Assembly: GCA_964019135.1 (NCBI GenBank)
Contig: OZ025256.1
Span: 3,989,249-4,053,248 of the forward strand
Direction: 5' to 3'
Length of the DNA stretch: 64,000 bases
DNA from: Arenicola marina
Lineage: Eukaryota > Annelida > Polychaeta > Arenicolidae
Under the pieces are notes generated by a model. It had not been told where the DNA came from, did not search any database, and was given only the letters and a program-made list of their open reading frames with translations. Made by a program: the position numbers and the translations under genes. Shown here in pieces: positions 22,701-37,300 of the stretch (the stretch's first letter is position 1; each line of letters begins with the position of its first letter).

Positions 22701-25700
22701 AATACTGTGATTGATGTCCTGGTCATGCTCTGAACACTGTGATTGATGTCCTGGTCAGGCTCTGACCACTGTGATTAATGTCCTGGTCAGGCTCTAAACA
22801 CTGTGATTGATGTCCTGGTCATGCTCTGAACACTGTGATTCATGTCCTGGTCATGCTCTGAACACTGTGATTGATGTCCTGGTCAGGATATAAACACTGA
22901 TTGATGTCCTGGTGAGGCTCTGAATACTGTGATTGATGTCCTGGTCATGCTCTGAACACTGTGATTGATGTCCTGGTCAGGCTCTGACCACTGTGATTAA
23001 TGTCCTGGTCAGGTTCTAAACACTGTGATTGATGTCCTGGTCAGGCTCCGAACACTGTGATTGATGTCCTGGTCATGCTCTGAACACTGTAATTGATGTC
23101 CTGATCAGGCTCTGACCACTGTGATTAATGTCCTGGTCAGGCTCTAAACACTGTGATTAATGTCCTGGTCATGCTCTGAACACTATGATTGATGTCCTGG
23201 TCATGCTCTGAATACTGTGATTGATGTCCTGGTCATGCTCTGGACACTGTGATTGATGTCCTGGTCATGCTCTGAACACTGTGATTGATGTCCTGATTAG
23301 GCTCTGAACACTGTGATTGATGTCCTGGTCAGGCTCTGACCACTGTGATTAATGTCCTGGTCATGCTCTGAACACTGTGATTGATGTCCTGGTCATGCCA
23401 TGAACACTGTGATTGATGTCCTGTTCATGCTCTGAACACTGTGATTCATGTCCTGGTCATGCTCTGAACACTGTGATTGATGTCCTGGTCAGGATCTAAA
23501 CACTGATTGATGTCCTGGTGAGGCTCTGAATACTGTGATTGATGTCCTGGTCATGCTCTGAACACTGTGATTGATGTCCTGTTCATGCTCTGAACACTGT
23601 GATTCATGTCCTGGTCATGCTCTGAACACTGTGATTGATGTCCTGGTCAGGCTCTGAACACTGATTGATGTCCTGGTGAGGCTCTGAATACTGTAATTGA
23701 TGTCCTGGTCATGCTCTGAACACTGTGATTGATGTCCTGGTCATGCTCTGAACACTGATTGATGTCCTGATTAGGCTCTGAACACTGTGATTGATGTCCT
23801 GGTCAGGCTCTGGACACTGTGATTGATGTCCTGGTTAGGCTCTGAACACTGATTGATGCCCTAGTCAGGCTCTGATCACTGATTGATGTCCCTGTCTGAC
23901 TGAACACTGTGATTGATGTCCTGGTCAGGCTCTGGACACTGATTGATGTCCTGGTCAGGCTCTGAACACTGATTGATGTCCTGGTCTGACTCTGTACACT
24001 GTGAATGATATCCTGGTCAGGTTCTGAACACTGTGATTGACGTCCTGGTCAGGATCTGAACACTGTGATTGATGTCCTCGTCAGGCTCTGAACACTGTGA
24101 TTGATGTCCTGATTAGGCTGTGAACACTGTGATTGATGTCCTGGTCATGCTCTGAACACTGTGATTGTTGTCCTGGTCATGCTCTGGACACTGTGATTGA
24201 TATCCTGGTCAGGCTCTGAACACTGTGATTGATGTCCTGGCCAGGCTCTGAACACTGTGATTGATGTCCTGGTCAGGCTCTAAACACTGTGATTGATGTC
24301 CTGGTCAGGCTCTGACCACTGTGATTGATGTCCTGGTCAGGCTCTGAACACTGTAATTGATGTCCTGGTCAGGCTCTGACCACTGTGATTAATGTCCTGG
24401 TCAGGCTCTGACCACTGTGATTAATGTCCTGGTCAGGCTCTAAACACTGTGATTGATGTCCTGGTCAGGCTCCGAACACTGTGATTGATGTCCTGGTCAT
24501 GCTCTGAACACTGTAATTGATGTCCTGGTCAGGCTCTGACCACTGTGATTAATGTCCTGGTCAGGCTCTAAACACTGTGATTGATGTCCTGGTCATGCTC
24601 TGAACACTGTAATTGATGTCCTGGTCAGGCTCTGACCACTGTGATTAATGTCCTGGTCAGGCTCTAAACACTGTGATTGATGTCCTGGTCAGGCTCTGAA
24701 CACTGTAATTGATGTCCTGGTCAGGTTCTGACCACTGTGATTAATGTCCTGGTCAGGCTTTAAACACTGTGATTGATGTCCTGGTCAGGCTCCGAACACT
24801 GTGATTGATGTCCTGGTCATGCTCTGAACACTGTAATTGATGTCCTGATCAGGCTCTGACCACTGTGATTAATGTGCTGGTCAGGCTCTAAACACTGTGA
24901 TTGATGTCCTGGTCAGGCTCCGAACACTGTGATTGATGTCCTGGTCATGCTCTGAACAATGTGATTGATGTCCTGATAAGGCTCTGAACACTGTGATTGA
25001 TGTCCTGGCCAGGCTCTGAACACTGTGATTGATGTCCTGGTCAGGCTCTGACCACTGTGATTAATGTCCTGGTCAGGCTCTAAACACTGTGATTGATGTC
25101 CTGGTCAGGGTCTGAACACTGTGATTGATGTCCTGGCCTGGCTCTGAACACTGTGATTGATGTCCTGGTCAGGCTCTGAACACTGTGATTGATGTCCTGG
25201 TCAGGTTCTGAACACTGTGATTGATGTCCTGGTCAGGATCTGAACACTGTGATTGAAGTCCTGGTCATGCTCTGAACATTGATGTCCTGGTCAGGCTCTG
25301 GACACTGTGATTGATGTCCTGGTCAGGCCCTGAACATTGTGATTGATGTTCTGATTAGGCTCTCAACTCTGATTGATGTCCTAGTCATGCTCTGAACACT
25401 GTGATTGATGTCCTGGTCATGCTCTGAACAATGTGATTGATGTCCTGGTCATGCTCTGAACACTGTGATTGATGTCCTGATTAGGCCATGAACACTGTGA
25501 TTCATGTCATGGTCATGCTCTGAACACTGTGATTGATGTCCTGGTCAGGCTCTAAACACTGTGATTGATGTCCTGGTCATGCTCTGAACACTGTGATTGA
25601 TGTCCTGGTCATGCTCTGACCACTGTGATTGATGTCCTGGTCATGCTCTGAACACTGATTGATGTCCTGATTAGGCTCTGAACACTGTGATTGATGTCCT

Positions 25701-28700
25701 GGTCATGCTCTGAACACTGTGATTGATGTCCTGGTCAGGATCTAAACACTGATTGATGTCCTGGTGAGGCTCTGAATACTGTGATTGATGTCCTGGTCAT
25801 GCTCTGAACACTGTGATTGATGTCCTGGTCAGGCTCTGACCACTGTGATTAATGTCCTGGTCAGGCTCTAAACACTGTGATTGATGTCCTGGTCATGCTC
25901 TGAACACTGTGATTCATGTCCTGGTCATGCTCTGAACACTGTGATTGATGTCCTGGTCAGGATATAAACACTGATTGATGTCCTGGTGAGGCTCTGAATA
26001 CTGTGATTGATGTCCTGGTCATGCTCTGAACACTGTGATTGATGTCCTGGTCAGGCTCTGACCACTGTGATTAATGTCCTGGTCAGGCTCTAAACACTGT
26101 GATTGATGTCCTGGTCAGGCTCCGAACACTGTGATTGATGTTCTGGTCAGGCTCTGAACACTGTGATTGATGTCCTGGTCAGGTTCTGAACACTGTGATT
26201 GATGTCCTGGTCAGGCTCTGAACACTGTGATTGGTGTCCTGGTCAGGATCTGAACACTGTGATTGAAGTCCTGGTCATGCTCTGAACAATGTGATTGATG
26301 TCCTGGTCATGCTCTGAACACTGTGATTAATGTCCTGGTCAGGCTCTGAACACTGTGATTGAAGTCCTGGTCATGCTCTGAACACTGTGATTAATGTCCT
26401 GGTCAGGCTCTGAACACTGTGATTGAAGTCCTGGTCATGCTCTGAACACTGTGATTAATGTCCTGGTCAGGCTCTGACCACTGTGATTAATGTCCTGGTC
26501 ATGCTCTGAACAATGTGATTGATGTCCTGGTCATGCTCTGAACACTGTGATTAATGTCCTGGTCAGGCTCTGAACACTGTGATTGAAGTCCTGGTCATGC
26601 TCTGAACACTGTGATTGATGTCCTGATTAGGCCATGAACACTGTGATTCATGTCCTGGTCATGCTCTGAACACTGTGATTAATGTCCTGGTCAGGCTCTG
26701 AACACTGTGATTGATGTCCTGGTCAGGCTCTGAACACTGTGATTGATGTACTGGTCATGCTCTGAACACTGTGATTAATGTCCTGGTCAGGCTCTGAACA
26801 CTGTGATTGATGTCCTGGTCAGGCCATGAACACTGTGATTCATGTCCTGGTCATGCTCTGAACACTGTGATTAATGTCCTGGTCAGGCTCTGAACACTGT
26901 GATTGATGTCCTGGTCAGGCTCTGAACACTGTGATTGATGTCCTGGTCATGCTCTGAACACTGTGATTAATGTCCTGGTCAGGCTCTGAACACTGTGATT
27001 GATGTCCTGGTCAGGCTCTGAACACTGTGATTAATGTCCTGGTCATGCTCTGAACACTGTGATTAATGTCCTGGTCAGGCTCTGAACACTGTGATTGAAG
27101 TCCTGGTCATGCTCTGAACACTGTGATTGATGTCCTGGTCAGGCTCTGAACACTGTGATTGATGTCCTGGTCAGGATCTGAACACTGTGATTGAAGTCCT
27201 GGTCATGCTCTGAACAATGTGATTGATGTCCTGGTCATGCTCTGAACACTGTGATTAATGTCCTGGTCATGCTCTGAACACTGTGATTGATGTCCTGGTC
27301 ATGCTCTGAACACTGTGATTGATGTCCTGGTCATGCTCTGAACACTGATTGATGTCCTGATTAGGCTCTGAACACTGTGATTGATGTCCTGGTCATGCTC
27401 TGAACACTGTGATTGATGTCCTGGTCAGGATCTAAACACTGATTGATGTCCTGGTGAGGCTCTGAATACTGTGATTGATGTCCTGGTCATGCTCTGAACA
27501 CTGTGATTGATGTCCTGGTCAGGCTCTGACCACTGTGATTAATGTCCTGGTCAGGCTCTAAACACTGTGATTGATGTCCTGGTCATGCTCTGAACACTGT
27601 GATTCATGTCCTGGTCATGCTCTGAACACTGTGATTGATGTCCTGGTCAGGATCTAAACACTGATTGATGTCCTGGTCAGGCTCTGAATACTGTGATTGA
27701 TGTCCTGGTCATGCTCTGGACACTGTGATTGATGTCCTGGTCATGCTCTGAACACTGTGATTGATGTCCTGGTCATGCTCTGGACACTGTGATTGATGTC
27801 CTGGTCAGGCTCTGAACACTGTGATTAATGTCCTGGTCAGGCTCTGAACACTGTGATTGATGTCCTGATTAGGCTCTGAACACTGTGATTGATGTCCTGG
27901 TCATGCCATGAACACTGTGATTGATGTCCTGTTCATGCTCTGAACACTGTGATTCATGTCCTGGTCATGCTCTGAACACTGTGATTGATGTCCTGGTCAG
28001 GATCTAAACACTGATTGATGTCCTGGTGAGGCTCTGAATACTGTGATTGATGTCCTGGTCATGCTCTGAACACTGTGATTGATGTCCTGATCAGGCTCTG
28101 AACACTGTGATTGATGTCCTGGTCAGGCTCTGAACACTGTGATTGATGTCCTGGTCAGGCTCTGACCACTGTGATTGATGTCCTGGTCAGGCTCCGAACA
28201 CTGTGATTGATGTCCTGGTCATGCTCTGAACACTGTAATTGATGTCCTGATCAGGCTCTGACCACTGTGATTAATGTCCTGGTCAGGCTCTAAACACTGT
28301 GATTGATGTCCTGGTCATGCTCTGAACACTGTGATTGATGTCCTGGTCATGCTCTGAACACTGATTGATGTCCTGATTAGGCTCTGAACACTGTGATTGA
28401 TGTCCTGGCCAGGCGCTGAACACTGTGATTGATGTCCTGGTCAGGCTCTGACCACTGTGATTAATGTCCTGGTCAGGCTCTAAACACTGTGATTGATGTC
28501 CTGGTCAGGCTCCGAACACTGTGATTGATGTCCTGGTCATGCTCTGAACACTGTAATTGATGTCCTGATCAGGCTCTGACCACTGTGATTGATGTCCCGG
28601 TCAGGCTCCGAACACTGTGATTGATGTCCTGGTCATGCTCCGAACAATGTGATTGATGTCCTGGTCAGGCTCTGAACACTGTGATTGATGTCCTGGCCAG

Positions 28701-31700
28701 GCTCTGAACACTGTGATTGATGTCCTGGTCAGGCTCTGACCACTGTGATTAATGTCCTGGTCAGGCTCAACACTGTGATTGATGTCCTGGTCAGGGTCTG
28801 AACAATGATTGATGTCCTGGCCAGGCTCTGAACACTGTGATTGATGTCCTGGTCAGGCTCTGAACACTGTGATTGATGTCCTGGTCAGGTTCTGAACACT
28901 GTGATTGATGTCCTGGTCAGGATCTGAACACTGTGATTGAAGTCCTGGTCATGCTCTGAACATTGATGTCCTGGTCAGGCTCTGGACACTGTGATTGATG
29001 TCCTGGTCAGGCCCTGACCACTGTGATTGATGTCCTGGTCAGGCTCTGACCACTGTAATTGATGTCCTGGTCAGGCTCTGACCACTGTGATTAATGTACT
29101 GGTCAGGCTCTGACCACTGTGATTAATGTCCTGGTCAGGCTCTAAACACTGTGATTGATGTCCTGGTCAGGCTCCGAACACTGTGATTGATGTCCTGGTC
29201 ATGCTCTGAACACTGTAATTGATGTCCTGGTCAGGCTCTGACCACTGTGATTAATGTCCTGGTCAGGCTCTAAACACTGTGATTGATGTCCTGGTCAGGC
29301 TCTGAACACTGTAATTGATGTCCTGGTCAGGCTCTGACCACTGTGATTAATGTCCTGGTCAGGCTCTAAACACTGTGATTGATGTCCTGGTCAGGCTCCG
29401 AACACTGTGATTGATGTCCTGGTCATGCTCTGAACACTGTGATTGATGTCCTGGTCAGGCTCTGAACACTGTAATTGATGTCCTGGTCAGGCTCTGACCA
29501 CTGTGATTAATGTCCTGGTCAGGATCTAAACACTGATTGATATCCTGGTGAGGCTCTGAATACTGTGATTGATGTCCTGGTCATGCTCTGAACACTGTGA
29601 TTGATGTCCTGGTCAGGATCTAAACACTGATTGATGTCCTGGTGAGGCTCTGAATACTGTGATTGATGTCCTGGTCATGCTCTGAACACTGTGATTGATG
29701 TCCTGGTCAGGCTCTGACCACTGTGATTAATGTCCTGGTCAGGCTCTAAACACTGTGATTGATGTCCTGGTCATGCTCTGAACACTGTGATTCATGTCCT
29801 GGTCATGCTCTGAACACTGTGATTGATGTCCTGGTCAGGATCTAAACACTGATTGATGTCCTGGTGAGGCTCTGAATACTGTGATTGATGTCCTGGTCAT
29901 GCTCTGGACACTGTGATTGATGTCCTGGTCATGCTCTGAACACTGTGATTGATGTCCTGGTCATGCTCTGGACACTGTGATTGATGTCCTGGTCAGGCTC
30001 TGAACACTGTGATTAATGTCCTGGTCAGGCTCTGAACACTGTGATTGATGTCCTGATTAGGCTCTGAACACTGTGATTGATGTCCTGGTCATGCCATGAA
30101 CACTGTGATTGATGTCCTGTTCATGCTCTGAACACTGTGATTCATGTCCTGGTCATGCTCTGAACACTGTGATTGATGTCCTGGTCAGGATCTAAACACT
30201 GATTGATGTCCTGGTGAGGCTCTGAATACTGTGATTGATGTCCTGGTCATGCTCTGAACACTGTGATTGATGTCCTGATCAGGCTCTGAACACTGTGATT
30301 GATGTCCTGGTCAGGCTCTGAACACTGTGATTGATGTCCTGGTCAGGCTCTGACCACTGTGATTGATGTCCTGGTCAGGCTCCGAACACTGTGATTGATG
30401 TCCTGGTCATGCTCTGAACACTGTAATTGATGTCCTGATCAGGCTCTGACCACTGTGATTAATGTCCTGGTCAGGCTCTAAACACTGTGATTGATGTCCT
30501 GGTCATGCTCTGAACACTGTGATTGATGTCCTGGTCATGCTCTGAACACTGATTGATGTCCTGATTAGGCTCTGAACACTGTGATTGATGTCCTGGCCAG
30601 GCGCTGAACACTGTGATTGATGTCCTGGTCAGGCTCTGACCACTGTGATTAATGTCCTGGTCAGGCTCTAAACACTGTGATTGATGTCCTGGTCAGGCTC
30701 CGAACACTGTGATTGATGTCCTGGTCATGCTCTGAACACTGTAATTGATGTCCTGATCAGGCTCTGACCACTGTGATTGATGTCCCGGTCAGGCTCCGAA
30801 CACTGTGATTGATGTCCTGGTCATGCTCCGAACAATGTGATTGATGTCCTGGTCAGGCTCTGAACACTGTGATTGATGTCCTGGCCAGGCTCTGAACACT
30901 GTGATTGATGTCCTGGTCAGGCTCTGACCACTGTGATTAATGTCCTGGTCAGGCTCAACACTGTGATTGATGTCCTGGTCAGGGTCTGAACAATGATTGA
31001 TGTCCTGGCCAGGCTCTGAACACTGTGATTGATGTCCTGGTCAGGCTCTGAACACTGTGATTGATGTCCTGGTCAGGTTCTGAACACTGTGATTGATGTC
31101 CTGGTCAGGATCTGAACACTGTGATTGAAGTCCTGGTCATGCTCTGAACATTGATGTCCTGGTCAGGCTCTGGACACTGTGATTGATGTCCTGGTCAGGC
31201 CCTGACCACTGTGATTGATGTCCTGGTCAGGCTCTGACCACTGTAATTGATGTCCTGGTCAGGCTCTGACCACTGTGATTAATGTACTGGTCAGGCTCTG
31301 ACCACTGTGATTAATGTCCTGGTCAGGCTCTAAACACTGTGATTGATGTCCTGGTCAGGCTCCGAACACTGTGATTGATGTCCTGGTCATGCTCTGAACA
31401 CTGTAATTGATGTCCTGGTCAGGCTCTGACCACTGTGATTAATGTCCTGGTCAGGCTCTAAACACTGTGATTGATGTCCTGGTCAGGCTCTGAACACTGT
31501 AATTGATGTCCTGGTCAGGCTCTGACCACTGTGATTAATGTCCTGGTCAGGCTCTAAACACTGTGATTGATGTCCTGGTCAGGCTCCGAACACTGTGATT
31601 GATGTCCTGGTCATGCTCTGAACACTGTGATTGATGTCCTGGTCAGGCTCTGAACACTGTAATTGATGTCCTGGTCAGGCTCTGACCACTGTGATTAATG

Positions 31701-34082
31701 TCCTGGTCAGGCTCTAAACACTGTGATTGATGTCCTGGTCAGGCTCCGAACACTGTGATTGATGTCCTGGTCATGCTCTGAACACTGTAATTGATGTCCT
31801 GGTCAGGCTCTGAACACTGTGATTAATGTCCTGGTCAGGCTCTAAACACTGTGATTGATGTCCTGGTCAGGCTCCGAACACTGTGATTGGTGTCCTGGTC
31901 ATGCTCTGAACAATGTGATTGATGTCCTGATAAGGCTCTGAACACTGTGATTGATGTCCTGGCCAGGCTCTGAACACTGTGATTGATGTCCTGGTCAGGC
32001 TCTGACCACTGTGATTAATGTCCTGGTCAGGCTCTAAACACTGTGATTGATGTCCTGGTCAGGCTCTGAACACTGTGATTGATGTCCTGGCCAGGCTCTG
32101 AACACTGTGATTGATGTCCTGGTCAGGCTCTGAACACTGTGATTGATGTCCTGGTCAGGTTCTGAACACTGTGATTGATGTCCTGGTCAGGCTCTGAACA
32201 CTGTGATTGATGTCCTGGTCAGGATCTGAACACTGTGATTGATGTCCTGGTCAGGCCCTGAACATTGTGATTGATGTTCTGATTAGGCTCTCAACTCTGA
32301 TTGATGTCCTGGTCATGCTCTGAACACTGTGATTGATGTCCTGGTCTGTCTCAGAACACTGTGAATGATGTCCTGGTCAGGTTCTGAACACTGTGATTGA
32401 TGTCCTGGTGAGGCTCTGAATACTGTGATTGATGTCCTGGTCATGCTCTGAACACTGTGATTGATGTCCTGGTCATGCTCTGAACACTGATTGATGTCCT
32501 GATTAGGCTCTGAACACTGTGATTGATGTCCTGGTCAGGCTCTGGACACTGTGATTGATGTCCTGGTCAGGCTCTGACCACTGTGATTAATGTCCTGGTC
32601 AGGCTCTGACCACTGTGATTGATGTCCTGGTCATGCTCTGAACACTAATTGATGTCCTGGTCATGCTCTGAACACTGTGATTGATGTCCTGGTCAGGCTC
32701 TGAACACTGTGATTGATGTCCTGGTCAGGCTCTGACCACTGTGATTAATGTCCTGGTCAGGCTCTGACCACTGTGATTAATGTCCTGGTCATGCTCTGAA
32801 CACTAATTGATGTCCTGGTCATGCTCTGAACACTGTGATTGATGTCCTGGTCAGGCTCTGAACACTGTGATTGATGTCCTGGTCAGGATCTAAACACTGA
32901 TTGATGTCCTGGTGAGGCTCTGAATACTGTGATTGATGTCCTGGTCATGCTCTGAACACTGTGATTGATGTCCTGGTCATACTCTGAACACTGATTGATG
33001 TCCTGGTTAGGCTCTGAACACTGTGATTGATGTCCTGGTCAGGCTCTGGACACTGTGATTGATGTCCTGGTTAGGCTCTGAACACTGATTGATGCCCTAG
33101 TCAGGCTCTGATCACTGATTGATGTCCCTGTCTGACTGAACACTGTGATTGCTGTCCTGGTCAGGCTCTGGACACTGATTGATGTCCTGGTCAGGCTCTG
33201 AACACTGTGATTGATGTCCTGGTCAGGCCCTGATCCCTGTAAGTGATGTCCTGGTCAGGCTCTAAACACTGTGATTGATTTCTTGGTCAGGCTCTAAACA
33301 CTGTGATTGATGTCCTCGTCAGGGTCTGAACAATGTGATTGATGTCCTGGTCAGGCCCTGAACATTGTGATTGATGTTCTGACTAGGCTCTCAACTCTGA
33401 TTGATGTCCTGGTCAGGTTCTGAACACTGTGATTGATGTCCTGGTCAGGATCTGAACACTGTGATTGAAGTCCTGGTCATGCTCTGAACATTGATGTCCT
33501 GGTCAGGCTCTGGACACTGTGATTGATGTCCTGGTCTGTCTCTGAACACTGTGAATGATGTCCTGGTCAGGTTCTGAACACTGTGATTGATGTCCTGGTC
33601 ATGCTCTGAACACTGTGATTGAAGTCCTGGTCAGGTTCTGAACACTGTGATTGATGTCCTGGTCAGGATCTGAACACTGTGATTGAAGTCCTGGTCATGC
33701 TCTGAACATTGATGTCCTGGTCAGGCTCTGGACACTGTGATTGATGTCCTGGTCTGTCTCTGAACACTGTGAATGATGTCCTGGTCAGGTTCTGAACACT
33801 GTGATTGATGTCCTGGTCATGCTCTGAACACTGTGATTGAAGTCCTGGTCATGCTCTGAACAATGTCATTAATGTCCTGATTAGGCTCTGAACTCTGATT
33901 GATGTCCTGGTCATGCTCTGAACACTGATTGATGTCTTGGCCAAGCTATGAACACTAATTGATGTCTTGGCCAAGCTATGAACACTGATTGGTGTCCTGG
34001 TCAGGCTCTGAACACTGTGAGTGATGTCTCGTCGAGGCTCGGAACACTGATTGATGGCCTGGTCAGTGTTAAGCACTGTTTT
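19796..34082. repeat. Large 32-bp satellite array, about 14.3 kb
   Basis: The unit is GATTGATGTCCTGGTCAGG followed by CTCTGAACACTGT, 32 bp, with a 30-bp variant lacking one TG pair and recurrent point variants (TCATG for TCAGG, GACCACTGTGATTAATG, AATACTG, CATGAACACTG). About 450 copies. Two large internal duplications are visible. About 20.5-23.06 kb recurs at 23.6-26.14 kb (offset 3106). About 27.40-29.52 kb recurs at 29.59-31.71 kb (offset 2188, nearly identical). Because 32 is not a multiple of 3 and each unit holds stop triplets, there are no open frames. It most likely sits inside RNF217 intron 1. Confidence 0.97.
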
Positions 34083-34327
34083 TAGTCTTGGTCATGCTCC
34101 TGTTACCTCTCACCAAGGAGTAAAGCGATGTCCTTGTCCGTATTTTAATAGAAATTAGAAATTTTAAATGAATGCCTGGCAACTCAAAAATCATTTCTAC
34201 GCCACATCAAGACATCAAGACATCAAGCCATTATCGATTGACTCAACGATTTTTTTTTTGCACATTAACGTTTTAACATTTAATTCTCTTCTTGATCCGT
34301 TTTTGCTCTTACTATTTTCAGTTGATA

Positions 34328-37300
34328 ATGGCCGCTGTGACCGCACTGAGAGACTCCCAAGAGGTCCAGGATTCAGATGTGTCAGCCGATACTCCACACA
34401 AAACTGAACTCCCTGCCGAGGGGTGTGTGGAGGAGGGTGGGGCAATGGAGGGGCGTCCGGTAGACGACGCCAGGGCTACGACACCGGAAATGGACCCCAA
34501 TATCGTCATCGTCATCCACGACGACTTTGACAAGGAAAGCCAGGTCGACTCCGATGTCCTGACATCAGAGTCGGACAACGATTCAGACAATGAATCCCAA
34601 GCGAAATCCGATTCGACGGATACCCCAGAAACCTTCCACCGCGATAGGAATCTCCGGGGCAAGAAACGGAATCCCCCTGACTGGAAGAGCTCGAGTTGGC
34701 CGTCTACGAGACTAAAACGCACCGACCGCAATTACCACGGCAGCCGTATACCGGAGGTGGACTTGATAGAGAACCTGCCCGTAACGGCTGATGATTACCT
34801 AGTTCTGGATATGATGGGAGTGCTGGAGAACCCACACTTGTTTCACGCTCTGATGGATAGCTCTGAAGACGGCGCCGCCGACGTGGCGGACACTGTCAAT
34901 TACCTGCGCGGTCCCAGAGACATGTACGTCGAATGCCAAATTTGTCTCACCATCAAGAAACTGTATCTGCGCATGTGCTGCACCGCGCCATTCTGCGACC
35001 AATGCATGAACGAATACGTGAGTTTTACGGTGAAAAATGGCCAGATTCAAATTCCTTGTCCGAGTACTAAATGTGATGCTTTCGTCCACACGGATGAAAT
35101 TCTCTGGCGACTGGACGATGAAAATAAGGACCGCTTTTATCGGTTTCTAGTCAATGCCAACATTGACCCCTCTAAAAAGACCTGCCCTCGATGCAATGAC
35201 GTCACCACGTTGGATGACGTCAAAATATTGCGAGACAGGAAAGTTAAGAAGATGGGACTGACGTTGACGTGCGAGTCGTGTGCGTTGGAGTGGTGTTTCC
35301 CGTGCCACGCGCCCTGGCACGCCGGGCTGACCTGCCGACAGTACAGGAAGGGGGACAAACTTCTCAAAACCTGGGCCAGGGAGTCTCAGTATGGCCAACC
35401 TAATGCGTGGCCGTGCCCCAAGTGTAAGGCAAGTACCACATAAACCTTCCGCATTGCAATTATCACAGCCAAAATACCATAATCTGAGTGAGATCGGACG
35501 TAATATCTGACAACTGAAAACTCTTGTCAGGCTGTTGCACTATACTGTGTGATGATAAGGCTATAAATAAAACATGATTTGTGACTATAATTGTGCTTAG
35601 AAACGAAACACATATTTACTGTTACGCTTGCACAACGATTTTTCACCTATATAAGGACAACATTTATGTGTGAAAGTTGGTGGACGCATTGTTTTGTCTT
35701 GTTTGCGTTAATTCATTTTAGTTTATTGCATATTTGTTTTATGCAATAATGAAGTACATATTCATATAAACGCTTTAAGGGTGTGTTTCCTTGCCAAATA
35801 TTTGACAGATTGAAGACAGAGGTCCAACTCGAATGTCAATACACACTCACTAACATGATCATGCAAGTACATATACATTGACACAATCATACCAGTACAT
35901 ACTCGAGGGACATCAAACTGAATTATCTACAATTGGTAGGTTTACATAGTTGTGGACAGGTATTGTCATTGTGTTGTATGCCGGTTTTAAGGAGAAAAAA
36001 AAACAATTGGTCTTGCCCAAGGTTTTTTTCTTTCCTTCCTCTGTCATGTAGATTATTCGGCTAATTGGGTAATTGCTTGTCCCCACCTCCCAGGTGTTTA
36101 TCCAGCGCACCACGGGATGCGATCACATGGTGTGCAACCAATGCTACACCAGCTTTTGCTACAGCTGTGGAGACCGCTTTCGCAGGTTCAAGTTTATCGG
36201 TAGCCATAACAACCGGCGCAGTATCCTGGGCTGTCGCTACAACTACTACGCCGAGAAACCCGTCAAACGGAGGCTGATTCGTGGCTCTATATTCGGTAAA
36301 TATACGACAACTATTGTCGGTACAGTCGGTGCTCTTGTTACAAGATGTTGGCGTATGTCTCTTACAGTTTTCATTAATATATACATGTGCAGTTGGCAAC
36401 ATGGGGGGGGAGGCTTTCATATGAATTCCATCATTGTAATCAATGTTTTTGCAGCTGACAAGGTGTTGATGTAAGGCTCACCTAGTTTATGTCTTTACAG
36501 CTGACAAGATGTTGGTGTAGGGCTCACATAATTGATTTAATTTACAGCTGGCAAGATGCTGGTGGCCCCCGTGGCGGGAGCCCTGGCGCTGGCGGCCGGG
36601 GCGGTACTGCTCGGGGTCGGGGTGTTCGCCTTACCCGTCTGGGGAGGAATCAAGATCCGAAAGAAGATGCAAGAGAAGAAACGCCTAAAGCAGTACCGGG
36701 AAGAGCAGCTAGAGAGGCGGAAGGCCCTGGATGAACTCCGCAACAGAGGTCCGACTTCGTATTTAACTTTTATCTTGTCGAACATTATTCAAAATTTAAC
36801 ATTTGTCACGTCGAACATTATTCAAAATGTAACTTTTGTCATGTCGAACATTATTCAAAATGTAATTTTTGTCATGTCGAACATTATTCAAAGTTTCTTT
36901 GTCGTTGTTTGTAAAATGTATGGCTTTTGGACCGGTTTCATACAAACATTTTATGGCTCTCAGTCTTACTCATGCAATATAATTGTTTTAATGTGGGGCC
37001 TTATTTGGCTTTTCCAGAACAATAATCATATGACCAGGAAATATTCTCTTGACTTGGCAAAGAGGTTAAAGCACTCTACTTAAACCAACAAGCTAATGGC
37101 ATAAATCGCACGAATCCAGCTGAAGGCATATGTTTTCTGTAGTATTGTATTTATTGGAGTTGCTGAACTATAGTGTCTCTCCTTTCTTAGGCGACCCGTA
37201 CTTGGAGCACTGGCAACACATGCGTCTGATGGGCATGAACACGTGGATGTTGCAAGGTCACGTGTCATCCGCTAGTAGCAGAGGTTCGTAGCAGCACATA

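Noticed and set aside
19796..34082. CRISPR-like array (regular 32-bp repeats).
   Set aside because: There are no unique spacers: the units are contiguous, and the context is an animal genome with introns. It is a satellite.
19796..34082. The big satellite as another junction-seeded array.
   Set aside because: The unit contains no donor or acceptor consensus and matches no exon in the window.
36749..37083. C-terminal extension of RNF217 exon reading through the 33-bp repeat.
   Set aside because: The donor at 36748/36749 joins in phase to a further exon at 37191, and the extension is repeat-derived.
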